This document shows positions 1-9,971 of a DNA stretch of 64,000 nt, piece by piece. The notes beneath the pieces were generated by a model. It was given only the letters and a program-made list of their open reading frames with translations. It made no database searches and was not told the origin of the DNA. Made by a program: the position numbers and the translations under genes. This DNA is from Turbatrix aceti (lineage: Eukaryota; Nematoda; Chromadorea; Rhabditida; Panagrolaimidae). The stretch lies in NCBI GenBank assembly GCA_963969345.1, contig OZ017768.1:5976718-6040717 (forward strand). The letters run 5' to 3'. The first letter of the stretch is position 1, and each line of letters opens with the position of its first letter.

Positions 1-28
1 CATACATATGGTGATTTTCACCTCCGAG

Positions 29-452
29 GCGATGGACCGACGACTTTGCGGCCTTCCAGAACGCTCCTGCTAAGGACTACGACGTGACGCAGGTAGCTAC
101 GATTGACGGCGCCCTCTTCGTGCAATCTCGATACTCATCACTGTCTCTTTAATTTTGTAATGAGTAATTATGCACGAGTAAGAGTAATAAAGTAAAGTAA
201 AGTAAATGGTGATTTTCAATATCGTGTAAGGCACGTTATTCAACGACTGCAAGACAATTGCGGTGCGCCGGCGAGGGGGGGATCATGCGATCCTGGGAGT
301 AATAACATTCTGTTGTTTTTCAGGAGATATCGACGCTTCCGATCGCGTCGGGCCGCGGCGCGTCGTTTCCGACATCGGCAGGTCCCTCCGTTCCCGTACG
401 TCGTCAACCACTTGTCCCCGCCCTGAAGCTCCCCTTGTTTTGTATTGATTGA
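29..452 (+). CDS. 3' end of an unrecognised gene (partial, two exons)
   Basis: Two open segments join in phase. The first ends at 92 with a CAG/GTAGCT donor and reads WTDDFAAFQNAPAKDYDVTQ. The second follows a TTTTTCAG acceptor, starts at 324 and is open to TGA at 450-452. An AATAAA at 504-509, about 50 bases after the stop, fits a short nematode 3' UTR. The second exon is rich in Ser, Pro and Arg and has no domain I recognise. The left boundary is uncertain: the frame has a stop at 12-14, so the exon would have to begin after it, perhaps at the AG at 27-28, which has a weak pyrimidine tract. The 5' part of the gene lies outside the window. Calling it a gene rests on phase, splice signals and the polyadenylation signal, not on homology. 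Confidence 0.4.
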
Positions 453-1575
453 TCCCTATATATATATGCTCGTTCAATCAGTTTTTTAAATTATTATCAT
501 ACCAATAAACTGTTGTACCAAAAACCGTGTCTTCGAGGTCTTCGGAGTCTTACAATCGGACTTACATCAGTGACGCTTAAAAACGTAACAAAAGAAAAGT
601 ATTCGGAATAATGATGAGATACATACGGGGGCATGATCTTTTGTATACAACATGTTATTGGGCAGCGTGGGCGGGGTCACTTGCTGGTATCAGTAAAATC
701 AACGTAAAAATAATATTAGAAAATACGAATTTTACAGCAGCACACACAAAAATGATCAATTTTTTAGTGTGTTGAGTTTTGTTGTTTTTTTGCTCATTTA
801 TTTTGGATTCCGGCTTCAGGACCTTCATGTCGATCTCCAATTTTGGGCATGCCGGGGGTGACGTCAGTATTGACGTCACAAGCAGCATGCCACCCGCTGG
901 ACAGTTCGCATGCTCCCAGCTGGCTGTTGTTCATTTCGCCTTGGCAGTGTCATGGTGGCATGTACGTTTGTTTCGTTTGCCCCGGGTTTTTGTTACTTTC
1001 GGCATCGTGAACATACATACATTTTGTGTAGCTCAATGAATTTTTTCGGTAATCGTATTGACTGGAATTACCTAAAATGGTAGCTCTGCAACCATGATGT
1101 TGTTACAAGGACCGTTCCCGTTCACAGAGACTGCGTGCACCTTTGTAGCCTCATCGCAGGTCAGTTTCTGTTTTTTTTTTTATTTTTTATACGATAGTCA
1201 CTTTTGATGGGTTTCCGAAGGACATTATGACGTTCGAATTTTCGAATGTTCTTTGATAATGAGAACTGCATTGTGGTCTAGTTTATCCCGGCAGCTCCAA
1301 AATGACAAAGCCGATGTTTAGTGTTTGAGCCCGGTTCGTTAGCTATGTATACTCGATGACGTTTATTGATCGAAAAACAACGGGTGGAGATACAAAACAA
1401 ATATTTTTATATAGTACAAAAAAAATTGAACCGTGAGTCTGTAAAGAGATAAGATATCCAGTGAACATGATATTCCAAAAAATTATTCGTCATAACAAAT
1501 TTGTGTGCCAGAGGTAGTCAAAGTGCGGGTTAGATTATATCTGCAAGCTTGCAGGCAGTCAGTTTTTCGCTTGAG
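453..1575. other. Intergenic, AT-rich, with a pair of CREs
   Basis: No convincing gene. It holds the AATAAA of the left-edge gene (504-509), two perfect TGACGTCA sites (859-866 and 871-878), and at 1362-1367 a TTTATT that is the minus-strand AATAAA for the gene at 1576-2765. Short frames here lack splice-consistent partners. Confidence 0.6.
859..878. promoter_or_regulatory. Two CRE palindromes, 12 bp apart
   Basis: TGACGTCA occurs perfectly at 859-866 and again at 871-878, a centre-to-centre spacing of 12 bases. This is the ATF/CREB bZIP consensus. No gene start is recognised nearby, so the target is unknown. Confidence 0.35.
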
Positions 1576-2765
1576 TCAAAGACGATTGAAGTACTCAGAT
1601 TTGGGTCTTCTCCAGGCTGCGTAGCGCTCGAAGAGGTTGTGCACGACGTGCAGGACCTTCTTGATCCACGCCTTCAGGCGGTGCACCCAGCGCGAAGTCA
1701 CGGGTTGCGGGGGCTCTGCCGGCTCCGGCTGGGGCGGGATAAACTCCGCAACGGTTTCCGTCCACTGACTGAAGCAGGTTGCGTTCATGAGGGGGCTCGA
1801 AGGCGGCGAAACCGCGGGCCGAGCAGACAGGCTAGCCCGGATTGGTCTGTGTCGTCGCTCTCCCGTGGAGGACAGGTGTGAGTCGCCTCCGTGATGAATC
1901 AAGTGTCGATCGAGATTTAGATTTAGATTTCCCTGTCTCCCCAGGGGATCAGAACCTGAGTAATTGGCCGACGACGAGGACGCTCCTGTCCTAAGGAGAG
2001 GTGTTGCACTATGCGTCCTTACAGCCCGAGGCTTGTCGCCGCCGGGGGTGGCACTATGCGGCCTCAGACGGTTGTGGTGGTGGTTTGCAGCGTAATAGGG
2101 CTAAAAAAACATGATTAATCACACTTTGCGTAAACAACATCTGTCTGTTGACTAAATCACGGGGCTGTCTGTTCTTTTGAGCTCTGGTTTGTGGTGTTAT
2201 TTTAGGCGCACTGGCAAAAGTTGCCCTTTCAACCCGAGAAAATGAAAGAAATAAATGTTTCAAAGTACAAAAACGTGTTTTTGAACTTTTTTGGACAAAA
2301 AGCATAGCATTTTTAATTTTATGTGGTCTAAAGAATTCATGGCGTGTTCATTGTGGCACGTTTTGGGACGTGATGATCCCAAAAAAATGAGAAAAAGGGA
2401 ACGAATTGCAAAAAAGAGCAATTTTGAGAGCACTTTTTGGCACGCGACCTTTTTTTGGCATTCAAAATGGCTTTTTCGTGGTCGTTGGACTTTTTTAACG
2501 TTTGAACAGCTGATTTATAAAAAAATTAAGGGCAGCTGAATCAATTATTATGCTCATGATTTGAACGGCAAAGTTTAGAGCGTTTGGGAGATTCGGTTTT
2601 TCGAATTTCGAAAATTTCAGTTTTTCCAACCTCAAAAAGTTATTTCCAAGATTTAAAAAATTCTAGAATCCCATAGTCTCATACCTGATAGTTTCTGCAG
2701 CCTTTGTACTCACGGCGAGTCATAATCACGCCCATGATGGCACCTACATTGCCTCCTAGCGGCAT
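1576..2765 (-). CDS. Unrecognised basic Ser/Pro/His-rich protein, 201 aa
   Basis: Two coding exons on the minus strand: 2765-2685 (27 codons, starting MPLGGNVGAIMGVIMTR) and 2100-1576. The donor at 2684 is GTATGA and the acceptor at 2101 is TTTTTTTAG; both exons are phase 0 and the second stays open for 174 codons to TGA at 1576-1578. An AATAAA at 1367-1362 follows. The first residues are hydrophobic, the middle is low-complexity with a repeated R-x-H-S-A-T-P motif and an N-L-N-L-N-L run, and the C-terminal 45 residues form a basic, tryptophan-containing amphipathic stretch (RWVHRLKAWIKKVLHVVHNL). A long pyrimidine tract ending CCGGCAG lies about 35 bases upstream of the ATG and could be a 5'-UTR intron or a trans-splice acceptor. 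Two abutting CREs lie further upstream. I recognise no family; function is unknown. Confidence 0.6.
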
Positions 2766-3451
2766 GGCGCATCGACTGTTGAACTGTTGGCTGCTGCCGG
2801 CGGCAAGGACAAGCACAAGGACAAGGACAACGGTAGTGAGCAAATAAAGAAGAGCAACAAGTAATTTGTTTACGTGCGGGGACCAAATGAAACGCAGCGG
2901 AGATGAGGAATCAATACACAGGCAAACTAGGAGGAGGCAGAGCTGCGCCGCTGCCGTTGCAGCCGCAAGCGATGGAATGGGTCCTCCTCGTCGAGAGCAG
3001 GAGGGCGCGATGCACGTCCGCGTACTTCGTCGCACTTCAGACGGCGTAGACGCACGCAGCAGCCGCTAGCAGTAGTAGTAGCCCCGTGAGGGATGGCTCG
3101 GTGCCGAGCGGGCTCAAACTGACGTCATGACGTCATTTTGGAGTCGTCGGAGGGGAGGGAGGCTATTTTTAGAACTGCATCCTTGTTTCGAAAAAAAAAC
3201 TTGGCAATGCGCGCTCGTTTTCTTCGGCTTTGAGGTAATTAACGGCCACGGATGCGGCCGGCATTTGGATAATGGGGTTGGGGGAAGAAGTCATTGGCAT
3301 GCATAAACGGGGATCCTGAGCGGCACGTCCGGGGTTACCCCGACCAAGCGTTAAAAAACTGTTTCCTAGATAAACAAATTGTGCCTATCAGAGATTCAGG
3401 AAAGAAAATGTGGTGTTTGGAAAAATTTATGTTACAAGACCAAGGGCTGAG
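2766..3451. other. Probable 5' region of the 201-aa gene
   Basis: Contains the pyrimidine-rich tract and acceptor-like AG near 2800 and the tandem CREs. A minus-strand open frame (2679-3035) reads through this tract as a false hydrophobic leader without an ATG. Nothing else is supported. Confidence 0.45.
3120..3135. promoter_or_regulatory. Tandem abutting CREs
   Basis: The 16-base sequence TGACGTCATGACGTCA is two perfect CREB/ATF palindromes placed end to end, with no spacer. It lies about 355 bases upstream of the minus-strand start codon at 2765, in a plausible promoter position for that gene. bZIP binding is inferred from the motif alone. Confidence 0.45.
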
Positions 3452-3580
3452 ATGGCGTCTGGAGCGTTGAAACAAATCATTCAGAACCCTCGAAAGTGGC
3501 CATTACTTTGCATCCTATCTCTGGAAGCCGTTGGTTGTACAGCATTTTGCTTTGTGATGTTTTTTTTGGAACTGAAGTGA
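3452..3580 (+). CDS. Possible 42-aa NDUFA4/B12D-like membrane protein
   Basis: An ATG at 3452 opens a 42-codon frame ending in TGA at 3578-3580. It starts MASGALKQIIQNPRKWPLL and continues with one hydrophobic span rich in Cys, Phe and Leu. The pattern 'basic residue, NP, then PLL and a small-residue-rich span' resembles the N-terminal half of NDUFA4/B12D-type mitochondrial proteins, but the C-terminal NPDV and W motifs are absent. A GTGAAC donor at 3577 could join in phase to the strong acceptor TTTTTCAG ending at 3836, adding six residues before TAG at 3853-3855; this would give about 48 residues. The family link is a weak resemblance and the gene may not be real. Confidence 0.25.
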   Translation: MASGALKQIIQNPRKWPLLCILSLEAVGCTAFCFVMFFLELK

Positions 3581-4073
3581 ACGTAACCGTAATTTTGGAA
3601 ACTGTAGTTGGCAACCAACGAAACGACGCAAAAAATGCCCAAAGACTTTCGAATTTTGCATCCAAGGAATAAATCCATCCTAAAATTCAGGCTAGCCTAA
3701 AAAAAAGTATAGCTTTATTTCAAGATTATTTTTGCAAAAAAATTGTGTGAAAAAAAATATTTCAACAAAAATTAAAAAAAGTGCAAATGTAAAAAAAATT
3801 TTGAAAAACTGCATTCGATTTTTTTTCGTTTTTCAGTCAAACTAAAAATCCGTAGACCGAACAGATTATATTTACGCCATTGTCGTATCTCCAGACGCCA
3901 ATCATCCATCAACTGTACTTCCGTGAGCCCCAAAACAAATGCCGTGCTTCATCGATCACAAAAAAATTGTTTATTTATTACACAAGTAAAAAATCGAGAA
4001 AAAAAAGAATTTCAGCCGAGAAGTGACGATATCGTCGGTGTTACGGTAACTGGCATGTTTCCGAACAGACAAT
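3581..4073. other. AT-rich intergenic; 3' UTR of the sHSP gene at right
   Basis: A/T homopolymer-rich DNA. TTTATT at 3971-3976 gives a minus-strand AATAAA about 100 bases past the stop of the gene at 4074-4981. Nothing else is seen. Confidence 0.5.
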
Positions 4074-4981
4074 TTATTTCTTCTTTTGAGCGGTGATGGT
4101 GAGGACACCGGCCTGGGAGAGGTGGCTTTTGATGGAGGATGGCTCGACGTCGGCGGGCAAGGAGTACGTGCGGTTGATTTCACGCGAAACAGAGCCGTGG
4201 ATATCGTTGCGGGTCTCGTGCGCGGCGTGGATGCTGATCTGGCTGTTGATCACTTGCACCTGAAATTATTCAATTCATTGCATCACTTGAGTTCAGGTAA
4301 ACAATTATATTTATTTTTATCCCCCTCCTGCAGGTGACACCTGTTGTTTTTTGTTTTGTTGTTACCGGATCAAACGCCTGTTTTTTTAAACCTCGAGGGA
4401 GGACATGTGTGCTATTCGGACTCGCCGAGTGTTCTCCTCTCTGCAACAGTAGCAGGACGGATAACATTTGCTGGGCTCGGGGGGGATCTATTGCACCTTC
4501 GTAAACAACGACAGCTTGCAAAGCTGGCGATAAACTAGAGAGAGATCAGCCAGATTACAAGTCGTGAACATGCCGTTTGTTGCGGCACGTTGTTTTATTG
4601 ACATCTGGTCTCGATTGGAAAACAGAGTTTTTCGTTTCGGGATAAAAAATGATCTTCGATGCAATTCAAAGTGCAAAAACGACGTCTTTAGTGTTTTTTT
4701 AAACTTATCGAATGTTTTTTGCTCGTAGGAACTCAAAAATCAAGATTTTGTTAACTCGCAAAAAACACAAAAATATTTTTTTTCTATTTTTTTACAATTT
4801 TTCCCCAAAAAAAGTTCACGTGACTCACCTGGATTTCCTTGGGGGTAAAGAAAGCAACGTCGAGGGCGACTTCGAAGTGGGTAGCATCGTTGATGACGCG
4901 GACGATGCCATCGTTGTGCTGGAGGGGCCAGTCCCACTGGGAGTCCTTCCAGTCGTGGGAGACTTCAAGAATTTTAGCCAT
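4074..4981 (-). CDS. hsp-12: Small heat-shock protein, HSP-12 type
   Basis: An ATP-independent holdase of the alpha-crystallin family. Two exons: 4981-4829 (51 codons) and 4259-4074 (61 residues then TAA), joined in phase 0 by a GTGAGT donor and a TTTCAG acceptor; 112 residues in total. The N-terminus WDWPLQHNDG, followed by FEVALDVAFFTPKEIQ, then SISIHAAHETR-like and EINRTYSLPADV segments and the ending GVLTITAQKKK, trace the alpha-crystallin beta-sandwich almost end to end. There is hardly any N-terminal arm and no C-terminal IXI tail, which is typical of the monomeric or small-oligomer HSP-12 group described in nematodes. The 569-base intron is AT-rich. I found no clear nGAAn heat-shock element upstream. 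The exact paralogue cannot be decided. Confidence 0.92.
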
Positions 4982-5934
4982 TGTTGAGTTGGGTATGTTT
5001 CAGTCAAAGCAAATGCTCAAGACTGAGGATCGGGCGTTGTGCAGCGGCTTTTCATCCAGCCGGGGCCCTTCCCCCTCTCGCCGCGGTGGTGGCGGTGATC
5101 ATCTCCTCCCCCTTCGAGACCCACGGACGGTCGTGGTGCTTTCGAGATCCTTCTTCTTCTTCTGCACCCCCCCCCCCTGATTTCTCGTAAAAGAAATGTG
5201 AGTAAACAAGGCCACTTGACATTTGGCAGTCTCAGAGCCGATTTGCATCTGTCCTGGCGAATCAAGGATCATCTATCTCATCGATGTGGTACCTAACGGG
5301 CCCCATGATCGCCCGGGAGTGCCAGGCAGGGATGGGCAAACGTTCGTGTTCGTTCGCGAACAAAAAAAAACGAAAAAAAATTTAGTTAAAATTATTTTAA
5401 TGGTGCCGAAATCGATGTTATTTGACGAAAAATGGCAAACAATTGCAATTGCTTTCGGCAATAAAAAAAAGTGTAGGAAAACTGTCATCTAAAACGTGAA
5501 AACGCATAGCACCGCAGTTCACGTTTTTCTGCCCAATCAAATTTTTACGTTCGTGTGTAAAATATGAAAAAAATCTGTTCGTTGTTCGTTCGCGAACACA
5601 ATAAAAAATGTTCACGTTCGTTCGTTCGATTTCTCAAACAATAAAATAAAAAAATGTTCGTGTTCGTTCAAGAACAAAAAAAAACAGCTGGTGCGAAGAC
5701 ATGACGAGTTGTTCACTCGATTTTTCGTCATCCAAAAAAAATCAAATTGGTCAAAGTTGTATTTATTTATTTCACTACGCCGATCAACAAAAACTCAACC
5801 AACAACTACTCTGATTTCGAAGCAAGCCAGGCGCCTGCAACAAACTCGTTGAGCCACTTGGGGCGATCGAAACGAAACGGCGCTAAAGCCGTCGAAAACG
5901 AAAGCAAAACAGTTCCAGTTTTGGACGCCCCAAA
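4982..5934. other. Promoter region of the sHSP gene and 3' UTR of Tim9
   Basis: Includes a run of C at about 5167-5177 and, from about 5327, an A-rich stretch with repeated TTCGTTCGCGAAC palindromic words that looks like a decayed mobile sequence, though I could not define both ends. Overlapping TTTATT words near 5760 give the minus-strand AATAAA for Tim9. No gene is seen. Confidence 0.45.
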
Positions 5935-6674
5935 TCAGGCAACCGAGCCGCCACTGGTCGTCATGAGTTGGTGTTCCTGGAAGCGAAGCGAGACGCGTTG
6001 GTTCATCTTGAGGTACTTTTCGAGGCAGTTCTTGGAACACTTTTCTTCCTTATCACTCACTGATCTGCAAAAAAAAATTGTTGTCTTAGCGAAATCCAAA
6101 AAAAAATCAGATGACGAATTATTTACAATTTTAAACTGTTTACGTTCGTTCGAATAGTCAAAAGACATGCATATCTCCTCCTCGTTGCTGTAATCAACAA
6201 CAACTATGCATAACATTTCTCACATCAGCTTTCCCAGTGCCCACCAGTAAAAAAAAAGAGATCCGAGATAAATTGCAGGGAGTTTCTCTCCCTCTCTGTC
6301 CGGTAAACAAAACAAAAGATCCCCCCAGCAAAGAAAAAAAGAGAGCAGCGCCACATGGAAATCGAAAGAACGAAGAGAGAACAAGTAGCAATTTCAGCGA
6401 AAGCCCAAGTCCCAGGATAAAAGTTCGTTTATCCGCAGGAGCAGTGGCAGTAGCGTTCACTCGTTCAGGTGCTTAGTCCAAGCCTCCTGCATACGCAAAA
6501 TCCCCGAGTGGCAGAAAAGACAGAAATAAATAAAAATCACTGACTGCGCAGGACAGGGACCACTTACCTTGACGTAAAATCACGCACACAAGCGAGGAAG
6601 CACTTTTCCGTAACGTTGTTGTACTGCTTGAGGAATTCCCGGAAGGTACTCACGTCGGTCTCGGTCGATGCCAT
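5935..6674 (-). CDS. TIMM9: Mitochondrial intermembrane-space chaperone Tim9
   Basis: A subunit of the Tim9-Tim10 hexamer that shields carrier proteins crossing the intermembrane space on the way to the TIM22 inner-membrane translocase. Two exons, 6674-6568 and 6064-5935, join in phase (GTAAGT donor, TTTGCAG acceptor) into 78 residues ending in TGA. The twin CX3C signature is present: Cys25-FLA-Cys29 and Cys45-SKN-Cys49, separated by 15 residues, and the helix after it (CLEKYLKMNQRVSLRFQEHQ) is characteristic of Tim9 rather than Tim10 or Tim8. At 78 residues it is slightly shorter than the usual 85-90. The intron (503 bases) is the only interruption. Its 3' neighbour is the sHSP gene, on the same strand. 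Confidence 0.92.
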
Positions 6675-6699
6675 TGTTTTGGGCCGTTCAGCGAGCTGA

Positions 6700-7090
6700 A
6701 AAACGCAGAAATACCGTAAAAAGCACGAGAAAAAAAAAAAAAAAAAGAAATACCGTAAAACGACCGAAAAAAACACGAAAAACGGTTCGGAAAAAAGAAA
6801 TACCGTAAAAATCACGAAGAAAAGTGCAAAAAAATAAATATTGTAAAACGACCGTAAAAATAACAAAAAAAACTTGGAAAAAAAGAAATACCGTAAAAAG
6901 CACGAAAAAAAGTTTAAAAAAATAAATACCGTAAAACGACCGTAAAAACATGAGAAACCGCTCGGAAAAAATAATTACAGTAAAACGACCGTAAAAATAA
7001 CAAAAAAAAACTCGAAAAAAAGAAATACCTAAAACAACCGTAAAAACCACATAAAAAATATTCGATACCAAAAAACGGACAAAAACCGTA
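6700..7090. repeat. Degenerate A-rich tandem repeat between Tim9 and KYAT
   Basis: Words such as AAATACCGTAAAA and ACGACCGTAAAAA recur about every 30-60 bases through this intergenic stretch, separated by A-rich spacers. In one frame this produces long Phe/Arg-rich open frames that are artefacts. It is a decayed minisatellite-like array. TTTATT at 7128-7133 just beyond it is the AATAAA of the aminotransferase gene. Confidence 0.7.
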
Positions 7091-7193
7091 AATTGAACAT
7101 TTCAACGTTCCGCAAACTGTAAAAATCTTTATTGTTGCATAAATACTCTATATTTGATAACTTCTATACCACGTGTCTGCAAAATGTGACAAC

Positions 7194-9735
7194 CTAGGCC
7201 ACCTCGGCATCCTGCAACGCAAACTGCGACAGTAAGACTTCAGCGTCACGCAGAGTTTCCTCTTTTTTGAAGAAACAGAGCCGGACAAAGTGATCGTGTC
7301 CCGCGATGTTTCCCGGCGAATAAAACGCAGAAGGCGGAATCGTGGCTAGCTTTTTTTCACGGCACAGCCATCTTGAAAATTCGAAATCGAGTGTATCGTT
7401 TCCGGATGGGGTGAAGCCGGTTTTGGACACTGAAAAATCAGAAACTGCTTTCCATTGAAATTTTAAAAATTGTAAACCCACGAAATTCGTCAAAATCAGC
7501 GATCAAAAAGTAGCCAGCCTGTGGAATGATGGGTTTGAGCCCGGCAGTTTGGCACGCGTCAATGAGTCGATCGCGGAGTGGTTTCAGCTGGGATGAAAGA
7601 CCCGTCAGGAGGTATGATTCGTCCTTTTTGCCGGCTTCGATGAGGTCGAGTTCGCCTTCGAAGGCTCGGGCGATGCCTTCCTGGACCGGAGTGACGCCGG
7701 TGAAGATGCAGTTTTGGTGGATCGTCTTCAGCGGGCCCAGGAGCTCGGTCGGACCAACAACCCAGCCTGTCTTCCAGCCGGTGACGCTGAGAGCCTTGCC
7801 GGCGCTGCCAATCGTGATCGTGCGCTCGTACATGCCGGGCAGGGAGGCTAAAATTTCATACGTGATTTAAAAAAAAAATTTGGACAGTTTCTAGCTCATA
7901 AAAATTGAAATTCAAATTTTGGATCATTCCAGTTTTATAAAAATTCAAATTCAAATTTTCAAATCATATCTGACGGGTCAAAATTCAAATTTAAACTTTA
8001 GATCATTTCAGGAATATAAAAAATCCAATTCAAATTTTTTTAAACCCGAAAAAATGCAAAAAGCTATAAAAGTGCAGTCAAAGTGAAAATGTTTTTTTGT
8101 GCCAATCGCAAAGATGAAACCGCAAGACCCCTCCCATGTATTGGTTCTCGACCCTTCACTCAATCCAAACGTCTACGGAATCGGGACCCACTTTGACATG
8201 TTTGATAGCACGCTCACCGGAACCCCAAGCGCCGACCGCGACGAACCCGGCGAATTGACGGACGAGGTTTCAACCATTTCTTCCTACGTCGAAGAGCGAC
8301 AACCCGAAAACGATCAACAGAAAAGCAAAACGTGGGTCAAAGGCGGATACAAGGCCTGTATACTGCGGAATATTACTCTAAATTGCGTTTTCTGCAATCT
8401 CATGATCCTCATCATCGTCGGTACTATAGTTTTTGGCGTTATTTACTTCTACACCGTAAGTCGCATTTTTTTTAACCAAAAACCCAAAAGAAATCCCATT
8501 TTTTTACACTTTTTCAGCTGCAAAAAGACTGCGAATTTTATATAACAAAAACCCTGAGCGACAACGATCGAAACGAACTACGAAGTAACAATTGCACGGG
8601 AGCCTACTTCCACGACCACGATTTGGACAGCATAAAAAAGATGATAAAAGATCCAGATTACCAAATGGATTGCAACGTCATGGACCTCGACGAAATAGCC
8701 AAATTAGCGTGCGCAAAACATTAGCCCCCCTTGTTTTTGTTTTTTTTTGATAAAAACTCACCGAATCTGATCATTTCCGATCCAGGATAAACGTGCCACT
8801 CGTAGACCTCGTCGGCGACGACGATGAGGTCGTGTTTCTTCACGATAGCCGCGAGGCCCTCGAGTTCGGCCCGACTGAAGAGCTTGCCCGTCGGGTTGTG
8901 GGGGTTGTTGATGACCAGCATCTTGGTTTTGGGCGTGATCGCTGCCTCCACCTGAGCGAGGTCCAGGATGTAGTCCGCACTCGTTTTTGCGTTCGGGGCA
9001 AGTTCCATGACCACGGGAACTGGCACGCCGCCGCCCATCGCTATCTGCAATCGAGTTTGTAAAAAAACCCGAAAATTCGAAAAAATTGGCACAAAAATCA
9101 ACAAAATTTTGTTTTTTGGCAATAAATACATCATTTTGGTAAAAAAAAACGCTTTCTTTCAGGAAAAAACCCCAACTTTCGGGCAACCCGCTCAAAAATC
9201 GGATTTTGACAAAAAAAAATTCATAAAACCAACCTGAGGAGAGTACGAATCGTAAGCGGGCTCGAGAATAATAACCTCGTCGCCTTTATTGAGCCAACCG
9301 AGAAACGAGTAGTACAGCGCAAGATAGGCTCCGATGGTGACCAGCACTTCGGACTGCGGGTTGATAGGTCGGTCCAGTGCCCAGGAGTAGAGTCTGCCGA
9401 GAGCGTTGACGAGTCGTGGATGCCCGAAGCCCCTGGTGTACTGGTGGAACGCCGTCGCCTCTGGGTGCTCGCTGATGTCCTTCAGCAGATTTGTCACGAA
9501 AGTCGGTGCTGGGCTGTCCGGAAAGCCCTGGCCGAGGTTGCAAGCCTTGCATTCCACAGCCAGAGACGTGAACTCTACCCTAAAGCATAAAAAATGATTC
9601 AAACTACTAAAAAACTGATAAAACTCACCAAATACTCGGCTTGGCATCCTTAACGAGCTCAGAAACGCGTCGACTAGACATGCCGCGCTGAAGAGGAACC
9701 GTCGTTAGCAGACCGCGACAAAGTCCCCGCAGCAT
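7194..9735 (-). CDS. KYAT: Kynurenine/glutamine aminotransferase
   Basis: A fold-type I PLP transaminase that converts kynurenine to kynurenic acid with an oxo-acid acceptor and also acts as cysteine-S-conjugate beta-lyase or glutamine transaminase K. Five exons: 9735-9629, 9579-9234, 9044-8762, 7847-7482 and 7429-7194, all phase-consistent, giving 445 residues. Diagnostic segments are NLGQGFPDSPAP, VTIGAYLALYY, NNPHNPTGK, VADEVYEW and the PLP-lysine motif ITIGSAGKALSVTGWKTGW (Lys263). Two in-frame ATGs exist: one at 9735 adds an Arg-rich, acid-free 18-residue leader (MLRGLCRGLLTTVPLQRG) that looks like a mitochondrial presequence, and one at 9681 gives the cytosolic form. The intron at 7848-8761 contains a whole opposite-strand gene. 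Which mammalian paralogue (KYAT1 or KYAT3) it matches cannot be settled by eye. Confidence 0.93.
8114..8724 (+). CDS. Nested single-span membrane protein, 182 aa
   Basis: Lies wholly within an intron of the aminotransferase gene, on the opposite strand. Exon 1 (8114-8455, 114 codons) and exon 2 (8518-8724) are joined in phase 0 across a 62-base intron with GTAAGT and TTTTTCAG. The N-terminal 85 or so residues are acidic, Ser/Thr/Pro-rich and lack a signal peptide. One hydrophobic span follows at about residues 92-114 (a VFCNLMILIIVGTIVFGVIY-like stretch), with basic residues (KTWVKGGYKACILR) before it. The remaining 68 residues contain Cys at four positions and an NCT glycosylation sequon, consistent with an extracellular C-terminus (type II topology). 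No family recognised; function unknown. The start at 8114 is chosen because no upstream in-frame ATG exists. Confidence 0.7.
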
Positions 9736-9971
9736 GACCGGCAGGCTATAAAACCGCTCTCAAAGCAAAGGTCAAAGTTGTGTCCAAAAAAAGCGTAACG
9801 GTACAGCGGTAGCACATAGGACAGTCAAACAGCAGGCAAGAAACTGATCAAAAAAAGGTGAAAACGATGATGCAAGGAATCGAGAAAAAAAGTTACCAAG
9901 TTAACAAAATTCGTGTTGATCAATTTTTTTCGTTGTGAGAACCCTCAAAATAGTCAAATGAAGGTTCGAAG
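9736..9971. other. Upstream region of KYAT
   Basis: Short AT-rich stretch between the aminotransferase start and the first MITE copy. The last 8 bases (9964-9971, GTTCGAAG) are the left target-site duplication of the MITE. Confidence 0.5.

Noticed and set aside
2679..3035. Hydrophobic leader-like frame (LLVALLYLLTTVVLVLVLVL) on the minus strand
   Set aside because: It has no ATG and is the translation of a pyrimidine-rich tract ending in an acceptor-like CAG; more likely intron or leader sequence before the ATG at 2765.
5327..5690. CAGGGATGGGCAA followed by TTCGTTCGCGAAC palindromes, suggesting another hAT element
   Set aside because: No matching right end or 8-bp duplication could be found, so only a decayed repeat can be claimed.
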